DNA of 8,760 nucleotides. Source: Polaromonas sp. Lineage in GTDB: Bacteria; Pseudomonadota; Gammaproteobacteria; Burkholderiales; Burkholderiaceae_C. Position numbers and translations under genes: made by a program. The notes under the pieces were generated by a model. It saw only the letters and a list, made by a program, of their open reading frames with translations, did no database searches and was not told the DNA's origin. Numbering within the stretch: the stretch's first letter is position 1; each line of letters begins with the position of its first letter. Below are positions 1-4,714 of the stretch, piece by piece. The stretch spans positions 1-8,760 of the forward strand of contig JABMMH010000276.1 in NCBI GenBank assembly GCA_013205645.1. Reading direction: 5' to 3'.

Positions 1-83
1 GTCACACACCACACGCCGATGACAAGTGGGGCGACGAAGAGAATTGCCAGTATCTTGAGCCAGTGCTTGGCTTTGTTGCTCAT
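1..83 (-). CDS. Small membrane protein, N-terminal part only (cut by window edge)
   Basis: Only the first 27 codons are in the window. The gene starts with ATG at 83, sharing an ATGA overlap with the stop of the gene before it, and has a good AAGGAAG ribosome binding site about 4 nt upstream. The visible protein begins MSNKAKHWLKILAILF and continues into a hydrophobic stretch (roughly residues 9-27), preceded by a short basic segment. This suggests an N-terminal transmembrane anchor or uncleaved signal with the N-terminus in the cytoplasm. Family cannot be decided from so little sequence. A phage inner-membrane protein of unknown role is the neutral reading. Confidence 0.6.
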   Translation of the reverse strand, partial: MSNKAKHWLKILAILFVAPLVIGVWCV

Positions 84-691
84 AACGCTTCCTTGGTGGG
101 CTGCACCACCTGGGTGATGGCTGCATCCAGTATGTTTCGGGCGCTGCCTTGATGGCCCTTGGGTGCAAACATCACCCACATGTTCATCGTTTTGTCTAGA
201 CTGCCCCGAAAGTCGAGGTTCTCTCGCGTGAAGATGTTCTGGTCGAGCCAGTCCAGCCGCTCTTTGTCCTTCCTTAGCGCTGCAATCTCCCCTGCCTGCT
301 TAGCTGCCAGCGCATAGCCCTCAGCTTTGCCTTGCTTGTAGTCGGCCAGTTCAGCCTTTAGCGCCGCAATCTCGGCATCTTGATCTAGCTGGGCAGGCTG
401 GGGTGCTGCGGCCTTTATTTCTGAGTACAGGGTGACACCATCACAAGCCCAGCCACAGTCGTCTTTCATACTTTTGAGGTATGCAACGCTGCAATTTGCG
501 CACTGCGGGTAATGCTTTTTGTACGGGCCTTTGCTCAGAATAATTGGCATTGACACAGGCTCTTGCACAGCTTGCTGCTGCGCCCGACCTGCATTAAAAA
601 TGACACGCACCATATCGTTGAACGTGCCGTTGTAGCGCCGGAACTCATCGCACTGCTCGTCGGTCAATTCAATTGTTTTCTCGGTGGTCAT
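80..691 (-). CDS. Phage-type hypothetical protein with central coiled coil (Ea22-like style)
   Basis: A 203-aa protein with ATG at 691 and an AAGGA ribosome binding site about 6 nt upstream. Residues 1-45 are polar. A cysteine cluster follows (C64-x2-C67 and C79-x3-C83) that could hold a metal. A Pro/Ala/Gln linker leads into a heptad-rich helix around residues 103-150, and the C-terminal part (about 145-192, beginning RLDWLDQ) resembles the C-terminal segment of many variable phage early proteins of the Ead/Ea22 kind. These are accessory proteins of unknown function in lambdoid and other temperate phages. It is the first gene after the putative origin and is translationally coupled to the membrane protein that follows. 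The coding call is firm, but the family likeness is by general pattern only and no function is assigned. Confidence 0.8.
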   Translation of the reverse strand: MTTEKTIELTDEQCDEFRRYNGTFNDMVRVIFNAGRAQQQAVQEPVSMPIILSKGPYKKHYPQCANCSVAYLKSMKDDCGWACDGVTLYSEIKAAAPQPAQLDQDAEIAALKAELADYKQGKAEGYALAAKQAGEIAALRKDKERLDWLDQNIFTRENLDFRGSLDKTMNMWVMFAPKGHQGSARNILDAAITQVVQPTKEAL

Positions 692-709
692 AGGAATCCT
701 TTATTTAAC

Positions 710-738
710 ATAATGATTGTTGTAGAAAGCCGAAGCAA
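710..738 (-). promoter_or_regulatory. Possible weak promoter for the 203-aa phage protein
   Basis: On the minus strand, TTGCTT (738-733) and CATTAT (715-710) are separated by 17 nt, ending about 20 nt before the start codon at 691. Matches to the sigma-70 consensus are only 3/6 and 4/6, so this is suggestive. It lies just beyond a perfect DnaA box (742-750), so transcription and origin activity could interfere with each other. Confidence 0.25.
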
Positions 739-741
739 AAG

Positions 742-750
742 TTATCCACA
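742..750 (+). promoter_or_regulatory. DnaA box, perfect consensus TTATCCACA
   Basis: An exact match to the DnaA-binding consensus TTATNCACA. Together with the oppositely oriented box at 800-808 it brackets the first iteron. This indicates that the host initiator DnaA takes part at this site. Confidence 0.7.
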
Positions 751-776
751 GTTCGGCCCTGTGGACAGCTTATACA

Positions 777-796
777 GTGGCCGCACCCATGCGGCT
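777..796. repeat. Iteron copy 1
   Basis: The 20-bp element GTGGCCGCACCCATGCGGCT contains the perfect inverted repeat GCCGCA-CCCA-TGCGGC (6-bp arms, 4-bp spacer, 780-795). It is identical to copy 3 over all 20 bases. The arm structure suggests binding by a dimer. Confidence 0.8.
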
Positions 797-799
797 GGT

Positions 800-808
800 T
801 GTGGATAA
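800..808 (-). promoter_or_regulatory. DnaA box, perfect consensus on the minus strand
   Basis: TGTGGATAA here is the exact reverse complement of TTATCCACA. It occupies the 13-bp spacer between iterons 1 and 2, so DnaA and the iteron-binding protein would sit side by side. Confidence 0.7.
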
Positions 809-809
809 A

Positions 810-829
810 GTAGCCGCACCCATGCGGCC
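810..829. repeat. Iteron copy 2
   Basis: Differs from copies 1 and 3 only at the third base (A for G) and the last base (C for T). The 16-bp palindromic core (813-828) is unchanged. Its start is exactly 33 bp from copy 1, about three helical turns, so all copies face the same side of the helix. Confidence 0.8.
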
Positions 830-842
830 ACTTAGGTCCAAA

Positions 843-862
843 GTGGCCGCACCCATGCGGCT
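843..862. repeat. Iteron copy 3
   Basis: Identical to copy 1 and exactly 33 bp from copy 2. It is followed directly by the AT-rich stretch (863-900) that would be the natural unwinding element. Confidence 0.8.
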
Positions 863-942
863 CGTAATAAGAAGAGATTAAAGAGAAAGACTGGATAACT
901 TCACTCAACCTGCGTGCTTAAAAAACAGGCAGCTAAAGAAAG

Positions 943-1512
943 TCAAACATCTGGTTTATCAGGGGGGACGGAACCGTAGAAGTTCTGGTTTGCTGTGCTG
1001 TTGTCGCCCATGGCGTTGTTCTGCACGTTCACGGTCAGGTTGATCGTGATGCCTTTGTCCGTCGGTAGGTTGCCAGTCGCCGCGAGTCGCTGAAGTTCGG
1101 CAACAAAATTCGTGAACTGAAGCGGCACGTACTTTCGCTCTGCCGTGGCCCATGGCTCCCCTTTGTCATCTGCCATCGAGATCTTTTCGGTCACGGAGTA
1201 GCTGCTGCCTCTCCCCCGCTGCTTGTCTGCGTTGACCAGACCGGCTTCCACGAGCTTTTTGAGTGCGCGCTGTACCGTGTCCATGCTGACCCCAACAAGT
1301 TCGGCTAGACGGGCGTTTGAAGGGAATGCTTGGCCTGTTTCCAGCCCAGTGTGGCTCTTGACTGCGCAGTACACAGCCCAGGCGGTGACGCCGACCCGGG
1401 CGATCTCGCCGGACTGCACTTGTTCGCGCACGATGTGGAACCACTGGTGCTTCACGGATTTCTGCTCCCACGGTACCCCATTCTCGATGTCTTTGGCGCG
1501 GTCATCGCTCAT
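943..1512 (-). CDS. Winged-helix DNA-binding protein, candidate replication initiator or iteron binder
   Basis: A 189-aa protein whose ATG at 1512 overlaps the stop of the ribbon-helix-helix gene (ATGA). Residues about 65-93 (from SNARLAELVGVSMDTV to LVEAGLV) form a clear helix-turn-helix of the kind found in MarR/GntR-like and HTH_36-type phage and plasmid replication proteins. Residues 94-110 form a basic wing (RGRGSSYSV). The N-terminal 60 residues look mostly helical. The last part changes character, with a beta-like ITINLTVNVQ segment (155-164) and an Asn-rich tail. It is the last gene of the parA operon and ends next to the three 33-bp repeats, which makes it the best candidate to bind them and start replication. 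No Rep_3, RepA_N or RepC signature is visible, so initiator is an inference. It could equally be a transcriptional regulator or a third partition factor. Confidence 0.75.
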   Translation of the reverse strand: MSDDRAKDIENGVPWEQKSVKHQWFHIVREQVQSGEIARVGVTAWAVYCAVKSHTGLETGQAFPSNARLAELVGVSMDTVQRALKKLVEAGLVNADKQRGRGSSYSVTEKISMADDKGEPWATAERKYVPLQFTNFVAELQRLAATGNLPTDKGITINLTVNVQNNAMGDNSTANQNFYGSVPPDKPDV

Positions 1513-1706
1513 GGTTGCTTGCCTTTGATGTATTCGGTCATTGCTTTGATGATCATGTCGGTCACAGTCTCGTCAACCTGAACCCCGAAAGCTTTCCACC
1601 GCCTGCGCACGCTGGCCGGCACCAGGATGTTGACGCGCACCATGTCTTCCTGCTGCACCGGCACGTCTCCCCTCACCTGCTCCAGCGGTTTTGTGATTAA
1701 AGCCAT
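1509..1706 (-). CDS. Ribbon-helix-helix protein, likely ParG-like centromere-binding protein
   Basis: A 65-aa protein with ATG at 1706 inside the end of parA (10-bp overlap) and an excellent GGAGGT ribosome binding site 7 nt upstream. The fold is read from a flexible N-terminus (1-21), a beta strand MVRVNILV (22-29), helix 1 ASVRRRWKAFGVQ (31-43) and helix 2 from T47 to about G62. This is the ribbon-helix-helix plan of CopG, Arc and ParG, which bind DNA as dimers through the paired strands. In type Ib partition systems a small ParA (ParF) is followed directly by such a protein, which binds the centromere, represses the operon and stimulates the ATPase. Size, position and fold fit that role. 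No toxin gene is adjacent, which argues against an antitoxin. Confidence 0.75.
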   Translation of the reverse strand: MALITKPLEQVRGDVPVQQEDMVRVNILVPASVRRRWKAFGVQVDETVTDMIIKAMTEYIKGKQP

Positions 1707-2329
1707 CTTGCCACCTCCAGCTCGGCCACGACTTTGTCGATGTCAGTCTTGGCGTCCGCGTTGATGGTGTCGTACACGCTGACGCCGTCGGTCAGCGCCT
1801 GCGCAAACGCTGTGCGGTCGCTAATGGTGGCAGTGAGCTGCTCCAGGGCGTATCGGTTCCACTCCCCTTCCTTGACCAGCTTGGTCAGCTTGGTGTTTGG
1901 CTTAGACCTGTTGACCAGGAACGCGGCATCAACCTTGCCGCCCAAGTCTTGCTTGGCTTTGATCATCTTGACTGTGGGCGCGCACGCCCAGATGTCAGCC
2001 CCTGACGGCTGAATCACGACCAGCACAGTATGGGCAATGCGGATCACAGCGGCGGCCATGTCAGCAGCTTTGGCCGGCGTGTCAACAATGACGTAGTCGG
2101 CGTCAAGCGTTGCAATAGCGCTGAGCATCTGCGGACGGTCTAGCGCAATGACCACCGGCAGCTTGGCTTCGGGTGGCTTGGCGGCAAACCAGTCACGCGC
2201 TGTGCCTTGCGGGTCAGCGTCTACCAGCACAACTTTAAAGCCTCTGCGAAGCAAATGAGTGGCAAAGTTAGACGCACAAGTAGTTTTGCCTGAACCGCCC
2301 TTCTCGTTCATGAACGCAACTATTTTCAT
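1697..2329 (-). CDS. parA: ParA-family partition ATPase (ParF-like, type Ib)
   Basis: A 210-aa protein with ATG at 2329 and AAGG 5 nt upstream. The deviant Walker A motif KGGSGKTT is at residues 10-17, preceded by the usual MKIVAFMNEKGG start. The A' motif VDADPQG is at 36-42 and the Walker B-like VIVDTP at 80-85. A conserved VNR motif is at 139-141. There is no N-terminal DNA-binding extension, so it belongs with the short ParF/Soj-type proteins rather than P1-type ParA. Such ATPases form dynamic patterns on the nucleoid and move plasmid copies apart when stimulated by the centromere-bound partner, here probably the overlapping ribbon-helix-helix gene. Its presence says the element is, at least for part of its life, a low-copy extrachromosomal replicon. 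Confidence in family is very high. Confidence 0.95.
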   Translation of the reverse strand: MKIVAFMNEKGGSGKTTCASNFATHLLRRGFKVVLVDADPQGTARDWFAAKPPEAKLPVVIALDRPQMLSAIATLDADYVIVDTPAKAADMAAAVIRIAHTVLVVIQPSGADIWACAPTVKMIKAKQDLGGKVDAAFLVNRSKPNTKLTKLVKEGEWNRYALEQLTATISDRTAFAQALTDGVSVYDTINADAKTDIDKVVAELEVARWL

Positions 2330-2341
2330 ATGAGCCTTGAA

Positions 2342-2389
2342 GTATTTGAGCCGCGAAGTATCGGCGTATTTGAGCCGATGGGCAAATAC
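2342..2389. repeat. Direct and inverted GTATTTG repeats upstream of parA (candidate operator/centromere)
   Basis: GTATTTGAGCCG occurs at 2342-2353 and again at 2366-2377, a 24-bp period. A shorter related GTATCGG lies at 2358-2364. The second copy forms an inverted repeat with CAAATAC at 2383-2389 (7-bp arms). Further TGAGCC half-elements occur at 2331 and, inverted, at 2411. Everything lies in the 62-bp gap in front of parA, where type Ib partition operons carry their operator and often the centromere. Binding by the ribbon-helix-helix protein is inferred. Confidence 0.55.
2354..2387 (-). promoter_or_regulatory. Candidate parA promoter overlapping the repeats
   Basis: On the minus strand TTGCCC and GATACT are 17 nt apart, in the gap ahead of parA and about 25 nt before its start codon. 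Each hexamer matches the sigma-70 consensus at 4 of 6 positions. The elements overlap the GTATTTG repeats, the geometry expected for autorepression by a centromere-binding protein. Confidence 0.4.
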
Positions 2390-2391
2390 TT

Positions 2392-3111
2392 TTATGCTTC
2401 TATGGGCGTTGGCTCATGTGATTCAATGAGCTTAGGAGTACGTGCAAAGAAAACAATCTGTGCTTTCTTTGCGCCGCTGCCGTGCGCCCGAAAGCCAATG
2501 ATCGACTTGTGCATGGGCACGGCGCAGATCTCGCAGTTCGCGCACATCATGTCGTCGCGCACGTTGGCCGGGCACTCGGCCACGTGCCGGCCTTCGGGCG
2601 TGCGCTCGGGCGACCACTCGATGGGCAGCACAGTAGCCACGGGCGCAATGCCGAGCGCAGCAAGCTGGTCGGCGTGCGCCAGGTTGTTGGCTGACAGGTT
2701 GATGATAAAGCCGCGCTCGTTGGCGTAGCGGATCGCCATGGCGTTGTGCGCAATGAACGGGTCGTAGTGGGTGTAGCCAAAGCCCCGGCGGCCGGTGTTG
2801 GCTTCAACCAGCTGGGCCAAAGCGGCAAAGTCAATCAGCGTGCCGTCGCCCGGCAGGTCGCCGGCTTGCGCCCAGCGCCAGAGCTGGCGCTTGGGCAAGG
2901 CCTTGATCTTGACGCACAGCTCGTCAAGCGTGCCGCCGCGCGTGCCAGCGCTGACCGCGCGCCAGTGCATCGCCAGCGGGCCGTACTCTGGGTAGCAGCC
3001 TTTTTTCTTGAGCGGGCAGATGACCGGGCAGCTGTTGTCAGAGATGGTGGTCACCGGGATTGGCCCGGTTTTTGTGTTGGTGCTGACCCGGGTCATGTGG
3101 TACGTGTGCAT
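2392..3111 (-). CDS. Conserved cysteine-rich phage protein (DUF7227-like), function unknown
   Basis: A 239-aa protein starting at ATG 3111 (MHTYHMTRVS). A GTG further upstream at 3138 is in frame but lies inside the terminator loop, so it was not used. The ribosome binding site is weak (TGGA, about 5 nt). It recalls a phage/plasmid family that begins with a TRVSTNTKTGPIPVTT-type segment followed by cysteines. I associate it with DUF7227 but cannot verify that name here. Cysteines form two groups: C28-x3-C32-x6-C39, and near the C-terminus C180-x9-C190-x2-C193-x2-C196. Together with GPLAMHW (44-50), the groups suggest a metal or iron-sulfur site. The stretch ending KSIIGFRAHG (202-211) after the second cluster looks conserved. 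No enzyme motif is recognised. The gene sits between a terminator and the partition operon. Confidence 0.75.
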   Translation of the reverse strand: MHTYHMTRVSTNTKTGPIPVTTISDNSCPVICPLKKKGCYPEYGPLAMHWRAVSAGTRGGTLDELCVKIKALPKRQLWRWAQAGDLPGDGTLIDFAALAQLVEANTGRRGFGYTHYDPFIAHNAMAIRYANERGFIINLSANNLAHADQLAALGIAPVATVLPIEWSPERTPEGRHVAECPANVRDDMMCANCEICAVPMHKSIIGFRAHGSGAKKAQIVFFARTPKLIESHEPTPIEA

Positions 3112-3124
3112 AAAGTCCAGGCGT

Positions 3125-3149
3125 AAAAAAGCCCGCACAAGGCGGGCTT
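3125..3149 (-). terminator. Rho-independent terminator ending region A
   Basis: On the minus strand an 8-bp perfect stem AAGCCCGC/GCGGGCTT (arms 3149-3142 and 3136-3129, 5-nt loop) runs into six T's (3130-3125, including the last two bases of the stem). It follows the stop of the gene ending at 3177 by 27 bp and precedes the next start codon (3111) by only 13 nt, so it may also act as an attenuator for the cysteine-rich gene. Confidence 0.85.
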
Positions 3150-3176
3150 GAAGTTGAGGAAAGAATAATTCAGCGT

Positions 3177-3395
3177 TTATGCGGTCTCCCGCACACTCGT
3201 CAGCTTGCCGTCCACGATCGCCGCATTGACGGGCTCGTCAGACTCGGCAACGCGGAAGTCAACCACGAGCATCCAGCGGTCGGCCAAGTCGCTGGCGCTG
3301 TGCCAGGCCTCGGCGTACGTGGCAAACACGAGCGCGTTGGCGTAAAACTTCGGGTCGGCCCCCGTGCGAACTTCGGGCTTGTAAGACAGGCTCAT
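3177..3395 (-). CDS. Small hypothetical phage protein, 72 aa
   Basis: The chosen start is ATG 3395, because a near-perfect AAGGAG lies 6 nt upstream. A TTG two codons earlier would sit against that ribosome binding site. The 72-aa protein begins MSLSYKPEVRTG and has a compact alpha/beta look, with a central ALVFATYAEAWHSASDLADRW segment followed by a beta-like MLVVDFRV and a VNAAIVDGKL end. Small proteins of this kind are common in the early regions of phages of Gram-negative bacteria and in plasmids, but I do not know a function. It is the last gene before the terminator and is separated from the preceding gene by a 71-bp gap. Confidence 0.75.
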   Translation of the reverse strand: MSLSYKPEVRTGADPKFYANALVFATYAEAWHSASDLADRWMLVVDFRVAESDEPVNAAIVDGKLTSVRETA

Positions 3396-3466
3396 GATCA
3401 ACTCCTTTGAATGTTATTTACACGTGGTTGCTCTTGTTCTGCAATACGTAAATGACGTACAGCGTC
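3396..3466. other. Short intergenic gap, nothing firm
   Basis: This 71-bp gap interrupts an otherwise overlapping gene chain. It contains the short inverted repeat TACGT-AAATG-ACGTA (3445-3459) and the AAGGAG ribosome binding site of the next gene. I see no convincing promoter or terminator. Confidence 0.4.
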
Positions 3467-3670
3467 TCAGGCAAGAGTGCCAAGTTGCTTGCGCGGCATC
3501 GGTGCCCAGCCAGTCCAGAAACTGTCGCCTCGGACGTAGTTGCCGTAGCTGGCCACGCCGCCCAGGCCAAGCAGCTGGACCTTGACGCCAAGCGGGCACG
3601 TCTCGATCGGCTGCCAGTAATAGTGCAGGTCGACGGCAACAAGGCCGTCGGCGCTCAGTTTGTAAGTCAT
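3467..3670 (-). CDS. Small DUF551-like phage protein, 67 aa
   Basis: A 67-aa protein with ATG 3670 overlapping the stop of the DUF1289-type gene (ATGA). The upstream ribosome binding site is weak, so translation is probably coupled. The motif YWQPIETCPLGVKVQLLGLG followed by a Trp-rich end (FWTGWAPMPRK) matches the general plan of DUF551-type phage proteins, in which a W-x-PIETAP-like start and a WAPLP-like end bracket a small beta domain that often describes a substitution-tolerant accessory protein. Function is unknown. It is short but in frame with a convincing overlap and recognisable motif, so the call as a real gene is fairly safe. Confidence 0.7.
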   Translation of the reverse strand: MTYKLSADGLVAVDLHYYWQPIETCPLGVKVQLLGLGGVASYGNYVRGDSFWTGWAPMPRKQLGTLA

Positions 3671-3864
3671 GCGCGTTCTTTGTAAGTGGTGTAGCGCAGC
3701 GCGGTCGCTTCGGTGTCAATGCGCGACCAGACCACTTCTTGCTGCGCCTCATCCATAAACAACCAGGCACACACTTCTTCAAACGTGCGGCCACAGCCCT
3801 TGCACACGTCATCACCCTGGCTGGTCGAGCAGATGGCAATGCACGGGGATGACGGGCGGCTCAT
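3667..3864 (-). CDS. DUF1289-type small cysteine protein, 65 aa
   Basis: A 65-aa protein with ATG 3864 overlapping the stop of the zinc-ribbon gene. The N-terminal half SPCIAICSTSQGDDVCKGCG (6-25) fits the DUF1289 signature: SPC-x3-C, then C-x2-CGRT and a helical E-x2-W segment (C8, C12, C21, C24, W34). Four cysteines in this spacing suggest a small zinc or iron-sulfur knuckle. Bacterial DUF1289 proteins are 50-100 aa and of unknown function, and copies occur in phages. The C-terminal half continues with an acidic and amphipathic helix. It is translated in a chain with the zinc-ribbon gene before it and the DUF551-like gene after it. Family is fairly sure, role unknown. Confidence 0.8.
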   Translation of the reverse strand: MSRPSSPCIAICSTSQGDDVCKGCGRTFEEVCAWLFMDEAQQEVVWSRIDTEATALRYTTYKERA

Positions 3865-4049
3865 GCAGCCTGCAGCGCAGGGTGACGCGCCGTGCCCGGG
3901 ATAAAACCATCAACAAAGACGGTCTCGCATGTGATGACCTTGGCCTCGCAAGCGACGCAGCGCCGAGTGCGAAAGATCATCTGCTTGGTGCTGCGCGTCT
4001 CGAAGACGCGCAGGTCGTCGCCCTGGCAGTGCGGGCATTGCAGTTTCAC
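3861..4049 (-). CDS. Single zinc-ribbon protein, Ogr/Delta- or NrdR-like
   Basis: A 62-aa protein with a GTG start at 4049 overlapping the thyX stop (GTGA) and an AAGGAG site about 8 nt upstream. Cysteines C5-x2-C8 and C31-x2-C34 (plus C41) form a four-cysteine zinc ribbon with an arginine-rich middle (FRTRR, 26-30). The spacing and the RVFETRSTK/RTRRCVAC/TCETV phrases resemble both phage Ogr/Delta late-gene activators and the zinc ribbon of the ribonucleotide reductase repressor NrdR. The ATP-cone that completes NrdR is absent. A DNA- or RNA-polymerase-contacting regulator is the likely role. Its place directly behind thyX is suggestive of a link to nucleotide supply, but the target is unknown. 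Confidence 0.7.
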   Translation of the reverse strand: MKLQCPHCQGDDLRVFETRSTKQMIFRTRRCVACEAKVITCETVFVDGFIPGTARHPALQAA

Positions 4050-4714
4050 AACCAGTGCTCCTTGATGGCGGCCACAGTGACGGGTACCAGAGGCTCAATC
4101 AGGTCCAGCATGGCCTGGGCATAGACGCGTATCTCATATTGCGCATGCTCATGTGATCGCAATTTGCAAAACTTAGCCAAGTTGTGCAGGTCCACCGTGG
4201 CAAACATGTGGCTGAAAGTGTTGAGCGGCAAAATGCCTCGGGCCAGTTCGCGGGGCATGCCCCGTTCCAACATCGCGTGATATAGCCTGAACGAGTCGTG
4301 GCAGTGCCCCGCAATCTGCTCCTGAAGCATGACAGCATCGGGGTGCTCCACGTCCGTCCGCATTTGCTTGTTGGACAGCGACTGTGTGGTGATCTGCGAG
4401 ACCTCCGGGATGTAAAACTCCTCGGGCAGCGCAGTGTAGCGAGCCGACACTTCGTTGAACGACCAAGTGCGATGCCGGTGCCACTGGCGCAGCACGAAAA
4501 TGGGCGCTTTGATGTCGAACGTGAACTGCACCGCTTCAAGCGGCGACGTGTGACCGTTCTTCACCAAGTAATTGATCAGCTTGGCATCCTTGCCCTCGTC
4601 TTCGCCCGCACGCCAGGCGGCGTCGTATGAAACTCTCGCTGACCTAACAATAGACAGGTCACTGCCCATGTGCTCGACCAAACGGACGTGGCCGTGATTG
4701 AGCACCTTGATCAT
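4046..4714 (-). CDS. thyX: Flavin-dependent thymidylate synthase ThyX
   Basis: A 222-aa protein, the normal length for ThyX. The diagnostic motif RHRTWSFNEVSARY is at residues 80-93 and fits RHR-x2-S-x-NE-x-S-x-RY exactly. NGHTSPLE (53-60), RGILPLNTFSHM (159-170) and FCKLRSHEHAQYEIR (182-196) are further family positions involved in dUMP and FAD binding. The enzyme makes dTMP from dUMP with methylenetetrahydrofolate, FADH2 and NADPH, without producing dihydrofolate, and acts as a cytosolic tetramer. Phages carry it to raise thymidine supply during replication. ATG 4714 overlaps the previous stop (ATGA) and its own ribosome binding site is weak, so translation is coupled. No defect seen. Confidence 0.97.
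   Translation of the reverse strand: MIKVLNHGHVRLVEHMGSDLSIVRSARVSYDAAWRAGEDEGKDAKLINYLVKNGHTSPLEAVQFTFDIKAPIFVLRQWHRHRTWSFNEVSARYTALPEEFYIPEVSQITTQSLSNKQMRTDVEHPDAVMLQEQIAGHCHDSFRLYHAMLERGMPRELARGILPLNTFSHMFATVDLHNLAKFCKLRSHEHAQYEIRVYAQAMLDLIEPLVPVTVAAIKEHWL

Larger units (their letters stand above)
742..898. other. oriV: Candidate replication origin (iterons, DnaA boxes, AT-rich stretch)
   Basis: This lies inside the largest non-coding interval of the window (692-942, 251 bp). It contains three palindromic repeats with an exact 33-bp period (777, 810, 843). It also has two perfect DnaA boxes in opposite orientations (742-750 plus, 800-808 minus), two weaker 7/9 boxes (760-768 and 890-898, minus) and an AT-rich, A/G-biased stretch (863-900) that could be the unwinding region. 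Iteron repeats, DnaA boxes and an AT-rich element next to a DNA-binding protein gene are the classic layout of theta-replicating plasmid origins. What is seen is the arrangement. Origin activity is inferred. The repeats could instead, or also, be the partition centromere, because the adjacent operon encodes ParA and a small DNA-binding protein. Confidence 0.7.

Noticed and set aside
777..862. The three regularly spaced repeats as a CRISPR array
   Set aside because: Only three copies, spacers of 13 bp, one spacer holding a DnaA box, and no cas genes. The pattern fits iterons.
705..908. Minus-strand frame with repeated PHGCG motifs across the origin region
   Set aside because: The repeated motif is only the translation of the 33-bp-spaced DNA repeats, there is no ribosome binding site, and the frame covers DnaA boxes. 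The region is better explained as an origin.
1509..1706. Ribbon-helix-helix protein as an antitoxin
   Set aside because: No toxin-like gene is adjacent. The overlap with parA and the following DNA-binding gene fit a partition protein better.
3112..3138. Upstream GTG start (3138) for the cysteine-rich gene
   Set aside because: The GTG lies in the terminator loop, with no ribosome binding site. The family-like sequence starts at the ATG at 3111.
3445..3459. Inverted repeat TACGT-AAATG-ACGTA as an operator or terminator
   Set aside because: Five-bp arms with no T-run and no nearby promoter are not enough to claim a function. Noted only as part of the gap.
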